A stretch of 21,925 nt of DNA from JBGCED01 sp045106055 (GTDB lineage: Bacteria > Pseudomonadota > Alphaproteobacteria > CBDDJK01), in the NCBI GenBank assembly GCA_045106055.1, contig JBGCED010000056.1, positions 1 to 21,925 of the forward strand. Direction: 5' to 3'. Positions 5,284 through 13,958 of this stretch are shown in pieces. The stretch's first letter is position 1. Each line of letters starts with the position of its first letter. The translations under genes and the position numbers were made by a program. The notes under the pieces are model-generated. The model saw nothing but the letters and a program-made list of their open reading frames with translations. It was not told the DNA's origin and ran no database searches.

Positions 5284-7719
5284 ATGAAGTCACATGTGCG
5301 CGCTTTGGTTATTGGTGGCGGGGTCGTTGGGGTATCAACGCTGTATCATCTTGCAAAAAAAGGCTGGAGCGATTGCGCGCTGGTGGAACGGCGCGAGCTA
5401 ACTTCTGGCTCAACATGGCACGCCGCAGGGCTTTTGCCGCTATTTAACCTTAGCTATTCGGTTGGGCAAATTCATAAATATTCGGTAAAATTTTACCAGG
5501 AATTACAAGAAGAAACAGGGCAAGATGTTGGGTTTTCAAAATGTTCCAACATCAGATTGGCGCAAACCCAAGCGCGCATGGATGAATATTATCAATATGC
5601 CTCTGTCGCAGAAACAATCGGCATTGATGTTAAATTCCTAAGCCCTAGCGAGGTCAAGGAAATCTGGCCGCTTTGCAATATTGAGGGGATTGTTGGGGCA
5701 ATTCAGCATCCAGAAGATGGCTATATTCAGCCCGCAGATTTAACCCAAGCCTTTGCCAAAGGTGCGCGCAATTATGGTGCAGAAATTTACCGTAATACAG
5801 CGGTGATCCAGATTGACCGCACCCCAACAGGCGAATGGCGGGTTACGACCGATAAGGGCGAGATTACTTGTGAGCATTTAATTACCGCAAGCGGAAATTT
5901 TGTGAAGCAAACAGGCGATATGCTTGGGCTTCAGCTGCCTGTAATGCCCGTTGAACATCAATATATTGTAACAGAGCCACATCCAGAGCTGCTTAAGCGC
6001 AAAGAACAAGGCTTGCCAGAGCTTGCAGTGCTGCGCGATTCGGACAATCAATGGTATTTGCGCGAAGAACGCGGCGGCTTTATTCTTGGACCTTATGAAA
6101 AGGGCGCGCCTGCTTGCTATGTGGATGGACCAAATGCGGATAGTGAATATGAATTATTTCAAGAGGATTTGGATCGGCTTGAACCCCATATTGAAGGCGC
6201 AATGCTACGCGTTCCTGCTTTTGCCGAAGTTGGGATTAAAAAAACCTATAATGGCGCAATTTGCTATACGCCTGATGGCAGCCCAATCATTGGTCCTGCA
6301 TGGGATAAGCCCAATTTATGGCTGAATGAAGGGCATTCTTTTGGAATCACCGCAGCAGGCGGTGCGGGCTGGCAGCTGGCAAATTGGATTATTGACGGCG
6401 AACCGACGATTGATATGATGGGGGTTGATCCACGGCGCTTTGGCGATTATTGCACCAGAAGCTATTTAAAGGAAAAGAATGAAGAAGCCTATGATCATGT
6501 CTTTATTACCCATTTTCCAGATGAAGAGCGCCCCGCAGCGCGCCCGCTTCGAACCGTTCCTTGCCATGATCGTTTGAAAGCACTTGGTGCGGTATTTGGT
6601 CAAAAATTCGGGTGGGAGCGCGCAAATTGGTTTGCACCAAAGGGTGTGCCGCAGGTGGATGATTGGTCATTCCGCCGTTCAAGCTATTTCCCCCATGTGG
6701 TGGATGAAGCGTTAAATGTTGCCAATAATGTTGGCATTTTGGATATGTCGCCTTTTGCAAAATGCAGAGTGAGCGGGCCTGGTGCCAATGGCTTCTTGGA
6801 TTATTTGCTTGCAAATCGCTTGCCTAAGAAAATTGGGCGCATCGGGCTTTGCCATAGCTTGAATTCCCAAGGCGGCGTGATGAGCGAATTTACCGTTTTG
6901 CGCGAATCACAAGACAGCTTTTATATGGTATCTGCTGGCGCATTGCAGCGGCTTGACCATGATTGGATTAAAAAACACATGCCGCAAGATGGCTCGGTGC
7001 GTTTTGATAATTTAACCAATTCCATGGGGGTATTGGTGCTTGCTGGGCCAAAATCCCGCGAATTATTGCAATCTGTTTCGCGTAATGATCTCTCGCATAA
7101 AGCTTTTCCATGGTTAAGCGCACAGCAAATTGATGTTGGGCTTGCCCCCGCGCTTGCAATCAGGGTTAATTTTGTCGGCGAATTGGGCTATGAACTGCAT
7201 CATCCGATTGAATATCAAAATCATATTTTTGATCGGTTAATGGCAGCGGGCGAACAATTTGGCATTAAACCCTTTGGCATTCGTGCGATGGATATGTTGC
7301 GGATTGAAAAATCATACCGTATGATTGGCACGGAAATGTCGATTGAATATGCCGCCTTTGAATCTGCGCTTGAACGGTTTGTGATTCCAGGCAAGGGTGA
7401 TTTTTATGGACGCGATGCGCTGCTTGAGTGGCAAGAACGCGGGTTTAAAAACCGCTTCGTGACCATAATTGTTGACGGCATTGAAGATGCTGATCCGATT
7501 GGCAATAATCCGCTTTATCATCAAGGAAAATTGGTTGGGCGCGTCACAACGGGCAATTATGGCCCCAGAATTGGTAAATCCATCGCGCTTGGCATGGTTG
7601 ATCCTGAATTTGCCGAAATTGGGCAGCAGCTTGAGGTTAAAATTCTGGATAAGCTTTATAAGGCTGAAATTGTCATTGAAAGCCCATTTGATCCAGATAA
7701 TGAACGCCTGCGCGCTTAA
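5284..7719 (+). CDS. Dimethylglycine/sarcosine dehydrogenase-type FAD and folate enzyme
   Basis: 811 residues, two-part enzyme: an N-terminal D-amino-acid-oxidase-type FAD domain (about 1-365), a linker FAO_M-like region (about 370-425) and a C-terminal GcvT-like tetrahydrofolate domain (about 430-805). The dinucleotide motif VIGGGVVGVSTLYHL is at residues 9-23. GSTWHAAGL contains His46, at the position that binds FAD covalently in mammalian dimethylglycine and sarcosine dehydrogenases. IKKTYNGAICYTPDGSPIIGP and the GcvT-side ELGYELHHP and GIRAMDMLRIEKSYRMIGTEMS are also family features. Such enzymes demethylate dimethylglycine or sarcosine, pass electrons to an electron-transfer flavoprotein and the one-carbon unit to folate. 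Substrate (dimethylglycine, sarcosine or another N-methyl amine) cannot be decided from sequence alone. It stands alone, with no soxBDAG or betaine-transport genes beside it, and converges with rnd, 43 bp away. Confidence 0.88.
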   Translation: MKSHVRALVIGGGVVGVSTLYHLAKKGWSDCALVERRELTSGSTWHAAGLLPLFNLSYSVGQIHKYSVKFYQELQEETGQDVGFSKCSNIRLAQTQARMDEYYQYASVAETIGIDVKFLSPSEVKEIWPLCNIEGIVGAIQHPEDGYIQPADLTQAFAKGARNYGAEIYRNTAVIQIDRTPTGEWRVTTDKGEITCEHLITASGNFVKQTGDMLGLQLPVMPVEHQYIVTEPHPELLKRKEQGLPELAVLRDSDNQWYLREERGGFILGPYEKGAPACYVDGPNADSEYELFQEDLDRLEPHIEGAMLRVPAFAEVGIKKTYNGAICYTPDGSPIIGPAWDKPNLWLNEGHSFGITAAGGAGWQLANWIIDGEPTIDMMGVDPRRFGDYCTRSYLKEKNEEAYDHVFITHFPDEERPAARPLRTVPCHDRLKALGAVFGQKFGWERANWFAPKGVPQVDDWSFRRSSYFPHVVDEALNVANNVGILDMSPFAKCRVSGPGANGFLDYLLANRLPKKIGRIGLCHSLNSQGGVMSEFTVLRESQDSFYMVSAGALQRLDHDWIKKHMPQDGSVRFDNLTNSMGVLVLAGPKSRELLQSVSRNDLSHKAFPWLSAQQIDVGLAPALAIRVNFVGELGYELHHPIEYQNHIFDRLMAAGEQFGIKPFGIRAMDMLRIEKSYRMIGTEMSIEYAAFESALERFVIPGKGDFYGRDALLEWQERGFKNRFVTIIVDGIEDADPIGNNPLYHQGKLVGRVTTGNYGPRIGKSIALGMVDPEFAEIGQQLEVKILDKLYKAEIVIESPFDPDNERLRA

Positions 7720-7762
7720 AAACCCGCTTAATTTAACTTTATAGCCCCGTCACTAAATTTCA

Positions 7763-8989
7763 TTAATAGGGAATTTCAGTATAGATGATTTTGCCAGTTT
7801 GATCGATGCCAAGGAATAATTCACCTTGTTTTAATGCCTGTGCATATTTTCCAAAAATATCATAACGCCAGCCCTTTAAAATGGGAAGTTCTGCGGGCGG
7901 GTTTTTGCGGGAAAATTGATCAAGCATATCGCCATTGGTAATTAATCTGGCAGCAAGCCCATGTTCCAAAGCAACCAGCTTTAATAATAAGCGCAGCATT
8001 TCGCCAATGGCGCGTTCTTGCGGGGAAAGCGGAATGGGTCTTTCCTGCTTTGACCATTGGCTTTCGGGCATTTTAAGTGCATCATCAATGGCGCTTAGAA
8101 TTTCTTTACCAAGCTGGCTGCCGCCAAAGCCTTTGGAAACGCTGCGCAAGCGTTCTAAATCTGCTTGGGTTGCAGGGGCGCTGCTGGCAAGATCAATCAG
8201 CAAATCATCACGGATCACATGCTGGCGGGGAATGTTGCGTTGTTGGGCGATGCGCTCTCTCCAGCTTGCAAGCCTGGTGATTAAGTGAAAATATTTAGCC
8301 GTTCCCGATCGCTTTTTAATGCGCAAATGCGCCATTTCAGGATCATTTTCATAGGTGGATGGGCTTGAAAGCAAGGCGAGTTCCTCTTCAACCCAGCTTT
8401 TTCTGCCCGCTTTATCCATTTCAGCAGACAGAATATGATATATTTTTCCAAGATAAAGCACATCCCCAAGCGCATAAATCTTTGCCTTATTGGATAGCGG
8501 GCGCAGCATCCAATCGGTTAGCCGTGCCGATTTATCAATCTCTATATCGCATAGGGTTTGCACCAAATTGCCATAGGCAATCTGATCACCATAACCGCAA
8601 ACGCTTGCAACCAGCTGCGTATCAAAAATGGGGGCAGGCAGCTTGCCCGTGACATGCCAAATCAGTTCCAAATCTTGGCGCGCTGCATGAAAGATTTTTA
8701 AAACTGACCGATTTGTCAACAGATCAAAAAAAGCATCAAGCGCAATATTGGGCGCAAGCGGATCAATTAAGGCGGGCGCATTTAGCCAATCATCCGCGCC
8801 TTGCTGTGCCGTTACCCATTCATCGGGCGGGCTGATCTGAATTAAGCAAAGCTGCGGCCAATAAGTGCGCTCGCGCATGAATTCAGTATCAATGCAAATA
8901 TAATCCGCCTTTGATAAATGGGCGCAATAATCTGCCAATTCCGCATTATCAACAATCAGCTTAACGGGTTTTGAATATTTTAAACTCAT
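7763..8989 (-). CDS. rnd: Ribonuclease D
   Basis: A 3'-5' exoribonuclease of the DEDDy family that trims tRNA precursors and other small stable RNAs. 408 residues. Catalytic residues are all visible: Asp34 and Glu36 in CIDTEFMRE, Asp106 in HAARQDLELIW, and Tyr172/Asp176 in IYALGDVLYL. An HRDC domain follows at about 230-315 (SWRERIAQQRNIPRQHVIRDD, LERLRSVSKG). The region between Asp36 and Asp106 is somewhat longer than in E. coli RNase D (PDEWVTAQQGADDWLNAPALIDPLAP). The ATG overlaps the phaC stop as ATGA (8989-8986), so it is translationally coupled to the PHA synthase gene and probably depends on its promoter. It converges with the dehydrogenase gene; no clear terminator lies in the 43-bp gap. 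Confidence 0.95.
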   Translation of the reverse strand: MSLKYSKPVKLIVDNAELADYCAHLSKADYICIDTEFMRERTYWPQLCLIQISPPDEWVTAQQGADDWLNAPALIDPLAPNIALDAFFDLLTNRSVLKIFHAARQDLELIWHVTGKLPAPIFDTQLVASVCGYGDQIAYGNLVQTLCDIEIDKSARLTDWMLRPLSNKAKIYALGDVLYLGKIYHILSAEMDKAGRKSWVEEELALLSSPSTYENDPEMAHLRIKKRSGTAKYFHLITRLASWRERIAQQRNIPRQHVIRDDLLIDLASSAPATQADLERLRSVSKGFGGSQLGKEILSAIDDALKMPESQWSKQERPIPLSPQERAIGEMLRLLLKLVALEHGLAARLITNGDMLDQFSRKNPPAELPILKGWRYDIFGKYAQALKQGELFLGIDQTGKIIYTEIPY

Positions 8990-10875
8990 ACGCTTTGCTT
9001 AACATAATCGCCAGGGGCGGGCGCAAGTTTTTTAAGTTTTCCTGCGCCAACTTTTCTGGCGGGGACTTGTTCTGGATGTTTTTTAACCAGCCATTCGCGC
9101 CAATAAGGCCACCAGCTGCCTTGATGATGGCTTGCCTGATCCAGCCATTTTAACGGATCATCATTGTGTTTTTCATTGACCCAATAGCCATATTTTTGTT
9201 TTTCAGGATTTGGCGGATTGATCACCCCCGCAATATGCCCCGAACCTGCCAGCACAAAATCAACGGGCCCTTTGTAAATTTTCGTTGCCTGATAGGATGA
9301 TTCCCATGGCGCAATATGATCTTCGCGTGTGGAAAGGATAAAGCTTGGCACCTTGATATTGCTAAGCTTTACAGGCACGCCATCCAGCTTCAGCGCGCCA
9401 TCTTGAATAAGTAAGTTTTTTTGATACATATTCCTAAGGTAATAGCTGTGCATGGTCGCTGGCATGCGCGTTGAATCCGAATTCCAATATAAAAGATCAA
9501 ATGGAAAGGGCTGTTTGCCAAGCAGATAATTATTGATCACAAATGACCAAATTAAATCATTGGAGCGCAGCATGTTAAAAGTCGTTGCCATTTCAGAACC
9601 ATCAAGATAGCCCCGTTCGTTCATTTTTTCTTCCAAGGCTGTTAATTGCGCTTCATCAATAAAGACCCCCAAATCGCCAGGATTTTCAAAATCAACCATC
9701 GTGGTAAAATAGGTTGCGGATTTGATGCGCTTATCTTTTCGGGTTTCCATAATGCTTAAAGTTGCACTTAATAATGTGCCGCCAAGGCAATATCCAACCG
9801 CATCAATATCGCGTTCCCCCGTTGCAAGCGCGATTGCGTCAAGCGCTGCCAGCGGGCCTTGAATCATATAATCTTCAAAGCTTTTATGCTTTAAGCTGGC
9901 ATCTGGATTGACCCAAGAAATGCAAAAAACCGTAAAGCCTTGCCCAACAAGCCATTGAATCATGCTGTTATGTTTGCCAAGATCAAGGATATAATATTTA
10001 TTGATCCAAGGGGGAATGATCAGCAAGGGGCGCTTTTGAACTTGCGGCGTTACAGGATCAAATTGCAATAATTCCATCAATTCATTTTTAAAGACAACGC
10101 TGCCTTGTGCGGTTGCGATATTCTTGCCAAGTTCAAATTTTGTGCCATCGGTCATGGTGATCTTGACCTGCTTGCCGTCGCCCTTTTGTAAATCCTGAAT
10201 TAAATTATCAAGCCCGCTGACCAGATTTTCACCTTTGGTTTCAATGATGGCATCCAAGACAGCTGGATTGGTCATGGCAAAATTTGAAGGCGATAGCGCA
10301 TCGACAAATTGCTTGGTGTAAAAATCAAGCTTTTGGGCGGTTTTATCGTCCAGCCCTTCAGCATTTTGAACCATATTTTGCGTGGCTTTGGCGGTTAATA
10401 AATAGCTTTGCTTGATTAAATCAAAGGCAAAATTTTCATTCCACGCATCGGCTTTAAAGCGTTTATCATCTTTTTCAGGCGTGATGATGGCTTCAGATTC
10501 AAGCCCCATAAATTTACGGGTGGTTTGCTGCCAAATGGACATATAGCCGCCCATCAATTCCATCTGCGCAGCCCATAAATTGCTGGGATTTTGCAATAGG
10601 GATTGCTGCAACTCCATCAGGCTTTTGCCAATATTAAGCGGGTCAAGTGGTTTATTTTGCGCGCTTTCCCCAGCATCTGCAAATTTTTCAGATGATTGCT
10701 CTAGGTAAAGTTTGGATAAGGATTGCAGCCGTTCACTAAGCGCCCCCATGTTTTTTTGCCACGCATTTAGCCCATTTTCTAAATCGGCTTGCGCGCCATT
10801 ATCCTTTGGCGGTTCATTATTTGTCTGTTCAGCCTTTGATTGCTTTGGGGGTTTTGGTGAAGCTGGTTTGGACAT
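8986..10875 (-). CDS. phaC: Class I poly(3-hydroxyalkanoate) polymerase
   Basis: Polymerises (R)-3-hydroxyacyl-CoA (mostly 3-hydroxybutyryl-CoA) into storage polyester at the granule surface. 629 residues, within the class I range. The lipase-like box GYCLGG holds the catalytic Cys363; Asp519 (STREDHIAPWESSY) and His547 (AGSGHIAGVINPP) complete the triad. The N-terminal PhaC domain runs from about residue 95 to 270 (NPSNLWAAQMELM, then FDPVTPQVQKRPLLIIPPWINKYYILDL marks the start of the alpha/beta hydrolase part). The first 35 residues are unusually polar and Pro/Lys/Asn-rich and probably disordered. No phaA, phaB, phasin or phaR lies in the window, so the pathway genes are elsewhere. AAGGA stands 7 bases before the ATG. 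rnd overlaps the 3' end by four bases. Confidence 0.96.
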   Translation of the reverse strand: MSKPASPKPPKQSKAEQTNNEPPKDNGAQADLENGLNAWQKNMGALSERLQSLSKLYLEQSSEKFADAGESAQNKPLDPLNIGKSLMELQQSLLQNPSNLWAAQMELMGGYMSIWQQTTRKFMGLESEAIITPEKDDKRFKADAWNENFAFDLIKQSYLLTAKATQNMVQNAEGLDDKTAQKLDFYTKQFVDALSPSNFAMTNPAVLDAIIETKGENLVSGLDNLIQDLQKGDGKQVKITMTDGTKFELGKNIATAQGSVVFKNELMELLQFDPVTPQVQKRPLLIIPPWINKYYILDLGKHNSMIQWLVGQGFTVFCISWVNPDASLKHKSFEDYMIQGPLAALDAIALATGERDIDAVGYCLGGTLLSATLSIMETRKDKRIKSATYFTTMVDFENPGDLGVFIDEAQLTALEEKMNERGYLDGSEMATTFNMLRSNDLIWSFVINNYLLGKQPFPFDLLYWNSDSTRMPATMHSYYLRNMYQKNLLIQDGALKLDGVPVKLSNIKVPSFILSTREDHIAPWESSYQATKIYKGPVDFVLAGSGHIAGVINPPNPEKQKYGYWVNEKHNDDPLKWLDQASHHQGSWWPYWREWLVKKHPEQVPARKVGAGKLKKLAPAPGDYVKQSV

Positions 10876-10960
10876 TAATAATTCCTTATTTGAATATCTT
10901 TAGAAATTGCGCTAAGAGCTATAAATTGTTTTATAAAACGACCCATAACCACCATGAAGC

Positions 10961-10990
10961 ATTATAAGCCAAGATAAAGATGATTCGCAA
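10961..10990 (-). promoter_or_regulatory. phaC: Predicted promoter of phaC-rnd
   Basis: On the minus strand TTGCGA (10990-10985), 18-base spacer, TATAAT (10966-10961; perfect -10). Expected start near 10954, leaving a leader of about 80 nt. The -35 element touches the start codon of the divergent lipoprotein gene. Confidence 0.45.
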
Positions 10991-12006
10991 TGATTAATTC
11001 AAGGATATGGTTTAATATCCATCGCCATAAGATCAATAACCAATTAAAGCCCGTATTGTGCGCAATGATGCTGTGCGGCGTGATGGTTGTGGCTGGGGGA
11101 TGCGATAAAACCAAAGAGATAACAGAAGTTTTAAACCCCGTTGGTTGGTTTGAAACCGAGCGCGCGGCGGCATCACGCGAAATTCCAGGCGAAGATGGGG
11201 ATTACCCCAAAATCACCAGCATGCAGCAATCGCCGTTTCAAGGGGACATTGTGCGTGATCATGGCGATATTCGTGAAAGCTTGGTCGCAGATCGCGATAA
11301 TGCCCAATATTCAGATGTTGAGCTGCGAAAAATGGTGCCGCCAAGGCGCATTGGAGTTAAAGCTGATGGGGTTAAAGCTGATAATGATGATCGTTCAAAA
11401 GCAGGGGCTGCGGATGCGGGCGAGGCTGCAGATGCAGATGCGGATTCTGTAATGCTTGATGGCGATCCATCTGCCGAGGCTGCGATTGCAAATGCGCTTG
11501 CGCTTCCCCAGCTTAGCCCCCCGCCCACTGCCCAAAATATGGCGGTTGAACAGCCAGAAATAATGGCAAGCATTGATCGCGGCGTTTTAACCAATCATCC
11601 TTTAAATAACACGCAAGCATTGAATGATTTACAAAGGCGCAGCAGCGATGGTGGGCGTTTGCTTGCCAATTTGGTCTATCCCCAAAATACGGTGGCGCTT
11701 ACAACAAATGACACCGAGATTTTATCCGAAGTGGTAAGATTCTTTGAAAGTTTTGATGTAAAACGGCTTTATATTGTGGGTCATGCAAGCGAATCAGATA
11801 GCACAGGCTTTACCAGCGGATTAATGACCAGCTATAAATTGGCACTGGATCGGGCGACTTTTGTTGGGGAATCCTTGGCAGAGCGCGGGATTCCTATCGA
11901 AGCCATTCAAATTGATTCGCGCGGCATCAGCCAGCCCCTTTATTCAGAGGCAACCCCAAATGGGGTGATTGGCAATCGCCGTGTTGAAGTTTATGTTGAA
12001 TTTTAA
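10990..12006 (+). CDS. OmpA-family outer-membrane lipoprotein
   Basis: 338 residues. A basic N-terminus (RIWFNIHRHKINNQLK) leads to a hydrophobic stretch ending in MVVAGGCDK; Cys38 is a likely lipidation site, although Ala at the -3 position is less usual than Leu. Next comes ITEVLNPVGWFETE and DYPKITSMQQ, segments seen in alphaproteobacterial envelope lipoproteins. A charged, alanine/aspartate-rich linker (about 115-155, with VKADGVKAD and DADAD runs and a DNA-level duplication of GTTAAAGCTGAT) is probably a flexible spacer. The C-terminal OmpA-like peptidoglycan-binding domain covers about 235-338 (LYIVGHASES, LALDRATFVGESLAERGIP, NRRVEVYVEF). Likely role: link between outer membrane and cell wall. 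Homoserine dehydrogenase follows after 27 bp. The start is not strongly supported by a ribosome site; Met26 or Met27 would also leave a signal sequence. Confidence 0.8.
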   Translation: MINSRIWFNIHRHKINNQLKPVLCAMMLCGVMVVAGGCDKTKEITEVLNPVGWFETERAAASREIPGEDGDYPKITSMQQSPFQGDIVRDHGDIRESLVADRDNAQYSDVELRKMVPPRRIGVKADGVKADNDDRSKAGAADAGEAADADADSVMLDGDPSAEAAIANALALPQLSPPPTAQNMAVEQPEIMASIDRGVLTNHPLNNTQALNDLQRRSSDGGRLLANLVYPQNTVALTTNDTEILSEVVRFFESFDVKRLYIVGHASESDSTGFTSGLMTSYKLALDRATFVGESLAERGIPIEAIQIDSRGISQPLYSEATPNGVIGNRRVEVYVEF

Positions 12007-12033
12007 TCATAAAATTTAAGTTTGGAATATAAA

Positions 12034-13356
12034 ATGAGCGAATTAGATAAAAATAAATCCAATAATATAAAGCCCCTAAAAATTGCGGTTGCAGGGGTCG
12101 GCACCGTTGGCACATCGGTGATTAAGCTTATTTTATCGAAGCAAGCCTTGCTTGCTAAACGCGCGGGCAGGCCATTGATGGTCACCGATATTAGCGTTAA
12201 AAATATTAAAAAACCCCGCGATTTTGATCAATCCACTATGGTTCTTTGGGGGGATGCCGCTGAAATGGCACGCAGCGCCGATTATGATATTTTGGTTGAA
12301 CTTATTGGCGGATCACAAGGGGTTGCGCTTGATATTACCAAGATCGCGCTTGGGCGCGGGCGTGGCGTGGTAACTGCAAATAAGGCAATGCTTGCCCATC
12401 ATGGCGCGGATTTGGCAGTGCTTGCGCAGCAACATGGTGCTGCTTTGGAGTTTGAAGCGGCGGTCGCTGCTGCCATTCCGATTGTGAAATTGATCAAAAC
12501 AGGGCTAACCGCAAATTCAATCACCCAAATATGCGGCATTTTAAATGGCACTTGCAATTATATTTTAAGCGAAATGCGCAATAAGCAGCTGGATTTTGAA
12601 CAGGTTCTGGCGGATGCACAGGCAAAAGGCTATGCAGAAGCCGATCCTGGCTTTGACATTGATGGGGTGGATGCTGCCCATAAATTAAGCCTGCTTAGCA
12701 GCCTAGCCTTTGGGGTGAAGCCTGATTTTAATGCGGTTTCCACGCAAGGGGTGCGCTTGATTACAGATAAGGATATCGCCTTTGCGGGCGAGCTTGGATG
12801 CTGTATAAAATTACTAGGCATTGCCAAAATCAATGAACAAGGCGAAATATCGCAGCAGGTTGCGCCCTTTATGGTATCGCTTGATGATCCGATTGCGGCG
12901 GTGGATGGGGTGTTAAATGCGGTTGAGGTAAAAGGGGATTTTTCATCCAGCATCCTATGCGAAGGACCCGGCGCAGGCGGGGATGCAACCGCATCTGCGG
13001 TGGTTGCCGATATTATTGATATTGCTGCCAATCGCGCTGGGGATAGTTTTGGCATTCCCGCATCCGATCTTGGCAATTTAATCCCGCTTAGCCATGATGC
13101 GATTGAGGCATCTTGGTATATCAGGCTAACGGTAACCGATCAGCCTGGCGTGGTTGCCGATATTGCCGATATTTTGCGCAATCACAATATTTCAATGTCC
13201 AGCCTGATTCAACATGGAAAAGGCGCGCAGACGCTTGTATCCTTGGTGATTCTAACCCATGATGCCGTTGCAAAAGCAATTGATTCCGCAATGACCCAAA
13301 TTAATGCTTTGCCTTGCGTGTCGGAAAAAGCATTTTTAATGCAGATGTTTAAATGA
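12034..13356 (+). CDS. hom: Homoserine dehydrogenase
   Basis: Reduces aspartate semialdehyde to homoserine with NAD(P)H, the branch point to threonine and methionine. 440 residues from the ATG at 12034; a TTG twelve bases upstream is in frame, but GGA sits correctly for the ATG. The nucleotide-binding motif is GVGTVG at residues 21-26. TANKAMLAHHG and GILNGTCNYIL are the catalytic-domain signatures, with EADPGFDIDGVDAAHKLSLLSSLAFG after them. A C-terminal ACT domain (about 360-440: WYIRLTVTDQPGVVADIADILRNHNISMSSLIQ) suggests feedback control by threonine or another amino acid. It is a stand-alone Hom, not fused to aspartokinase. It lies within a close-packed gene run between the OmpA-like lipoprotein and the LOG-family gene. 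Confidence 0.96.
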   Translation: MSELDKNKSNNIKPLKIAVAGVGTVGTSVIKLILSKQALLAKRAGRPLMVTDISVKNIKKPRDFDQSTMVLWGDAAEMARSADYDILVELIGGSQGVALDITKIALGRGRGVVTANKAMLAHHGADLAVLAQQHGAALEFEAAVAAAIPIVKLIKTGLTANSITQICGILNGTCNYILSEMRNKQLDFEQVLADAQAKGYAEADPGFDIDGVDAAHKLSLLSSLAFGVKPDFNAVSTQGVRLITDKDIAFAGELGCCIKLLGIAKINEQGEISQQVAPFMVSLDDPIAAVDGVLNAVEVKGDFSSSILCEGPGAGGDATASAVVADIIDIAANRAGDSFGIPASDLGNLIPLSHDAIEASWYIRLTVTDQPGVVADIADILRNHNISMSSLIQHGKGAQTLVSLVILTHDAVAKAIDSAMTQINALPCVSEKAFLMQMFK

Positions 13357-13373
13357 TTTTTTGAAAGTTGAAG

Positions 13374-13958
13374 ATGATGTCCAAGCAAATTAAGTCCATT
13401 TGTGTTTATTGTGGTTCACGCAGCGGTAATAATCCCGCATTTGCAAAGGCTGCGATTGCGCTTGCGCAATTATGTGCCGACAAGGGCTGGGATTTGGTTT
13501 TTGGCGGTGGTTCTGTTGGGTTGATGGGGATCGCCGCGCGCGCCGCGCTAGAGCATGGGGTGCGCGTCACAGGCATTATCCCTGATTTCCTTGATAAATT
13601 AGAGGTCGCACAGCAAGGGCTTGATGAAATTCATTTCACCAAAACCATGCATGAGCGCAAACAAAAGATGGAACAGCTTTCAGACGCATTTGTGATTTTG
13701 CCAGGCGGGTTTGGCACGCTGGATGAAACTTTTGAAATTTTAACATGGAAACAATTGGGCTTGCATCAAAAACCGATTGCTTTGCTGAATATTGAACATT
13801 ATTGGGACATGCTTGCCCATTTAATGGAACATATGATCCATCAAGGCTTTGCTGAAACCCATCATTTGCACAATCTTCGTGTGGTTGAAAGCGTGGATGA
13901 AATATATGCATCATTCCAAGAACAGCTGCTTGATGTCACAGGGCAAGAAAAAAAATGA
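13374..13958 (+). CDS. LOG-family nucleoside 5'-monophosphate phosphoribohydrolase
   Basis: 194 residues from the ATG at 13374 (an in-frame TTG six bases earlier is less likely; ATG at 13377 is also possible). The lysine-decarboxylase-like/LOG fold is shown by VYCGSRSGNNPAF, LVFGGGSVGLMG, MHERKQKM at 92-99 and PGGFGTLDETFE at 110-121. MHERK and PGGxGTxxE form the active site. Members release the base from AMP-type nucleotides or N6-substituted cytokinin monophosphates; older databases call them lysine decarboxylases, which is wrong for this group. In bacteria the physiological role is unclear: nucleotide salvage or detoxification is plausible. The stop overlaps the ftsE start as ATGA, so it is coupled to the cell-division transporter genes. 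Confidence 0.9.
   Translation: MMSKQIKSICVYCGSRSGNNPAFAKAAIALAQLCADKGWDLVFGGGSVGLMGIAARAALEHGVRVTGIIPDFLDKLEVAQQGLDEIHFTKTMHERKQKMEQLSDAFVILPGGFGTLDETFEILTWKQLGLHQKPIALLNIEHYWDMLAHLMEHMIHQGFAETHHLHNLRVVESVDEIYASFQEQLLDVTGQEKK

Noticed and set aside
7935..8288. 117-codon plus-strand open frame inside rnd
   Set aside because: Antisense shadow of the HRDC-domain region of RNase D; no protein family likeness.
11340..11460. Coding repeat in the OmpA-like lipoprotein as a mobile or CRISPR-like element
   Set aside because: Short in-frame Ala/Asp repeats typical of a flexible linker; no dyads, no spacing pattern.
12022..12033. TTG start for hom (similarly TTG at 13368 and 14730 for the LOG and ftsX genes)
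   Set aside because: In each case an ATG lies 6-21 bases on with equal or better ribosome-site spacing.
12630..13076. 148-codon open frame opposite hom
   Set aside because: Shadow of the hom coding frame: Ala/Ser/Pro-rich and antisense to a clear homoserine dehydrogenase.
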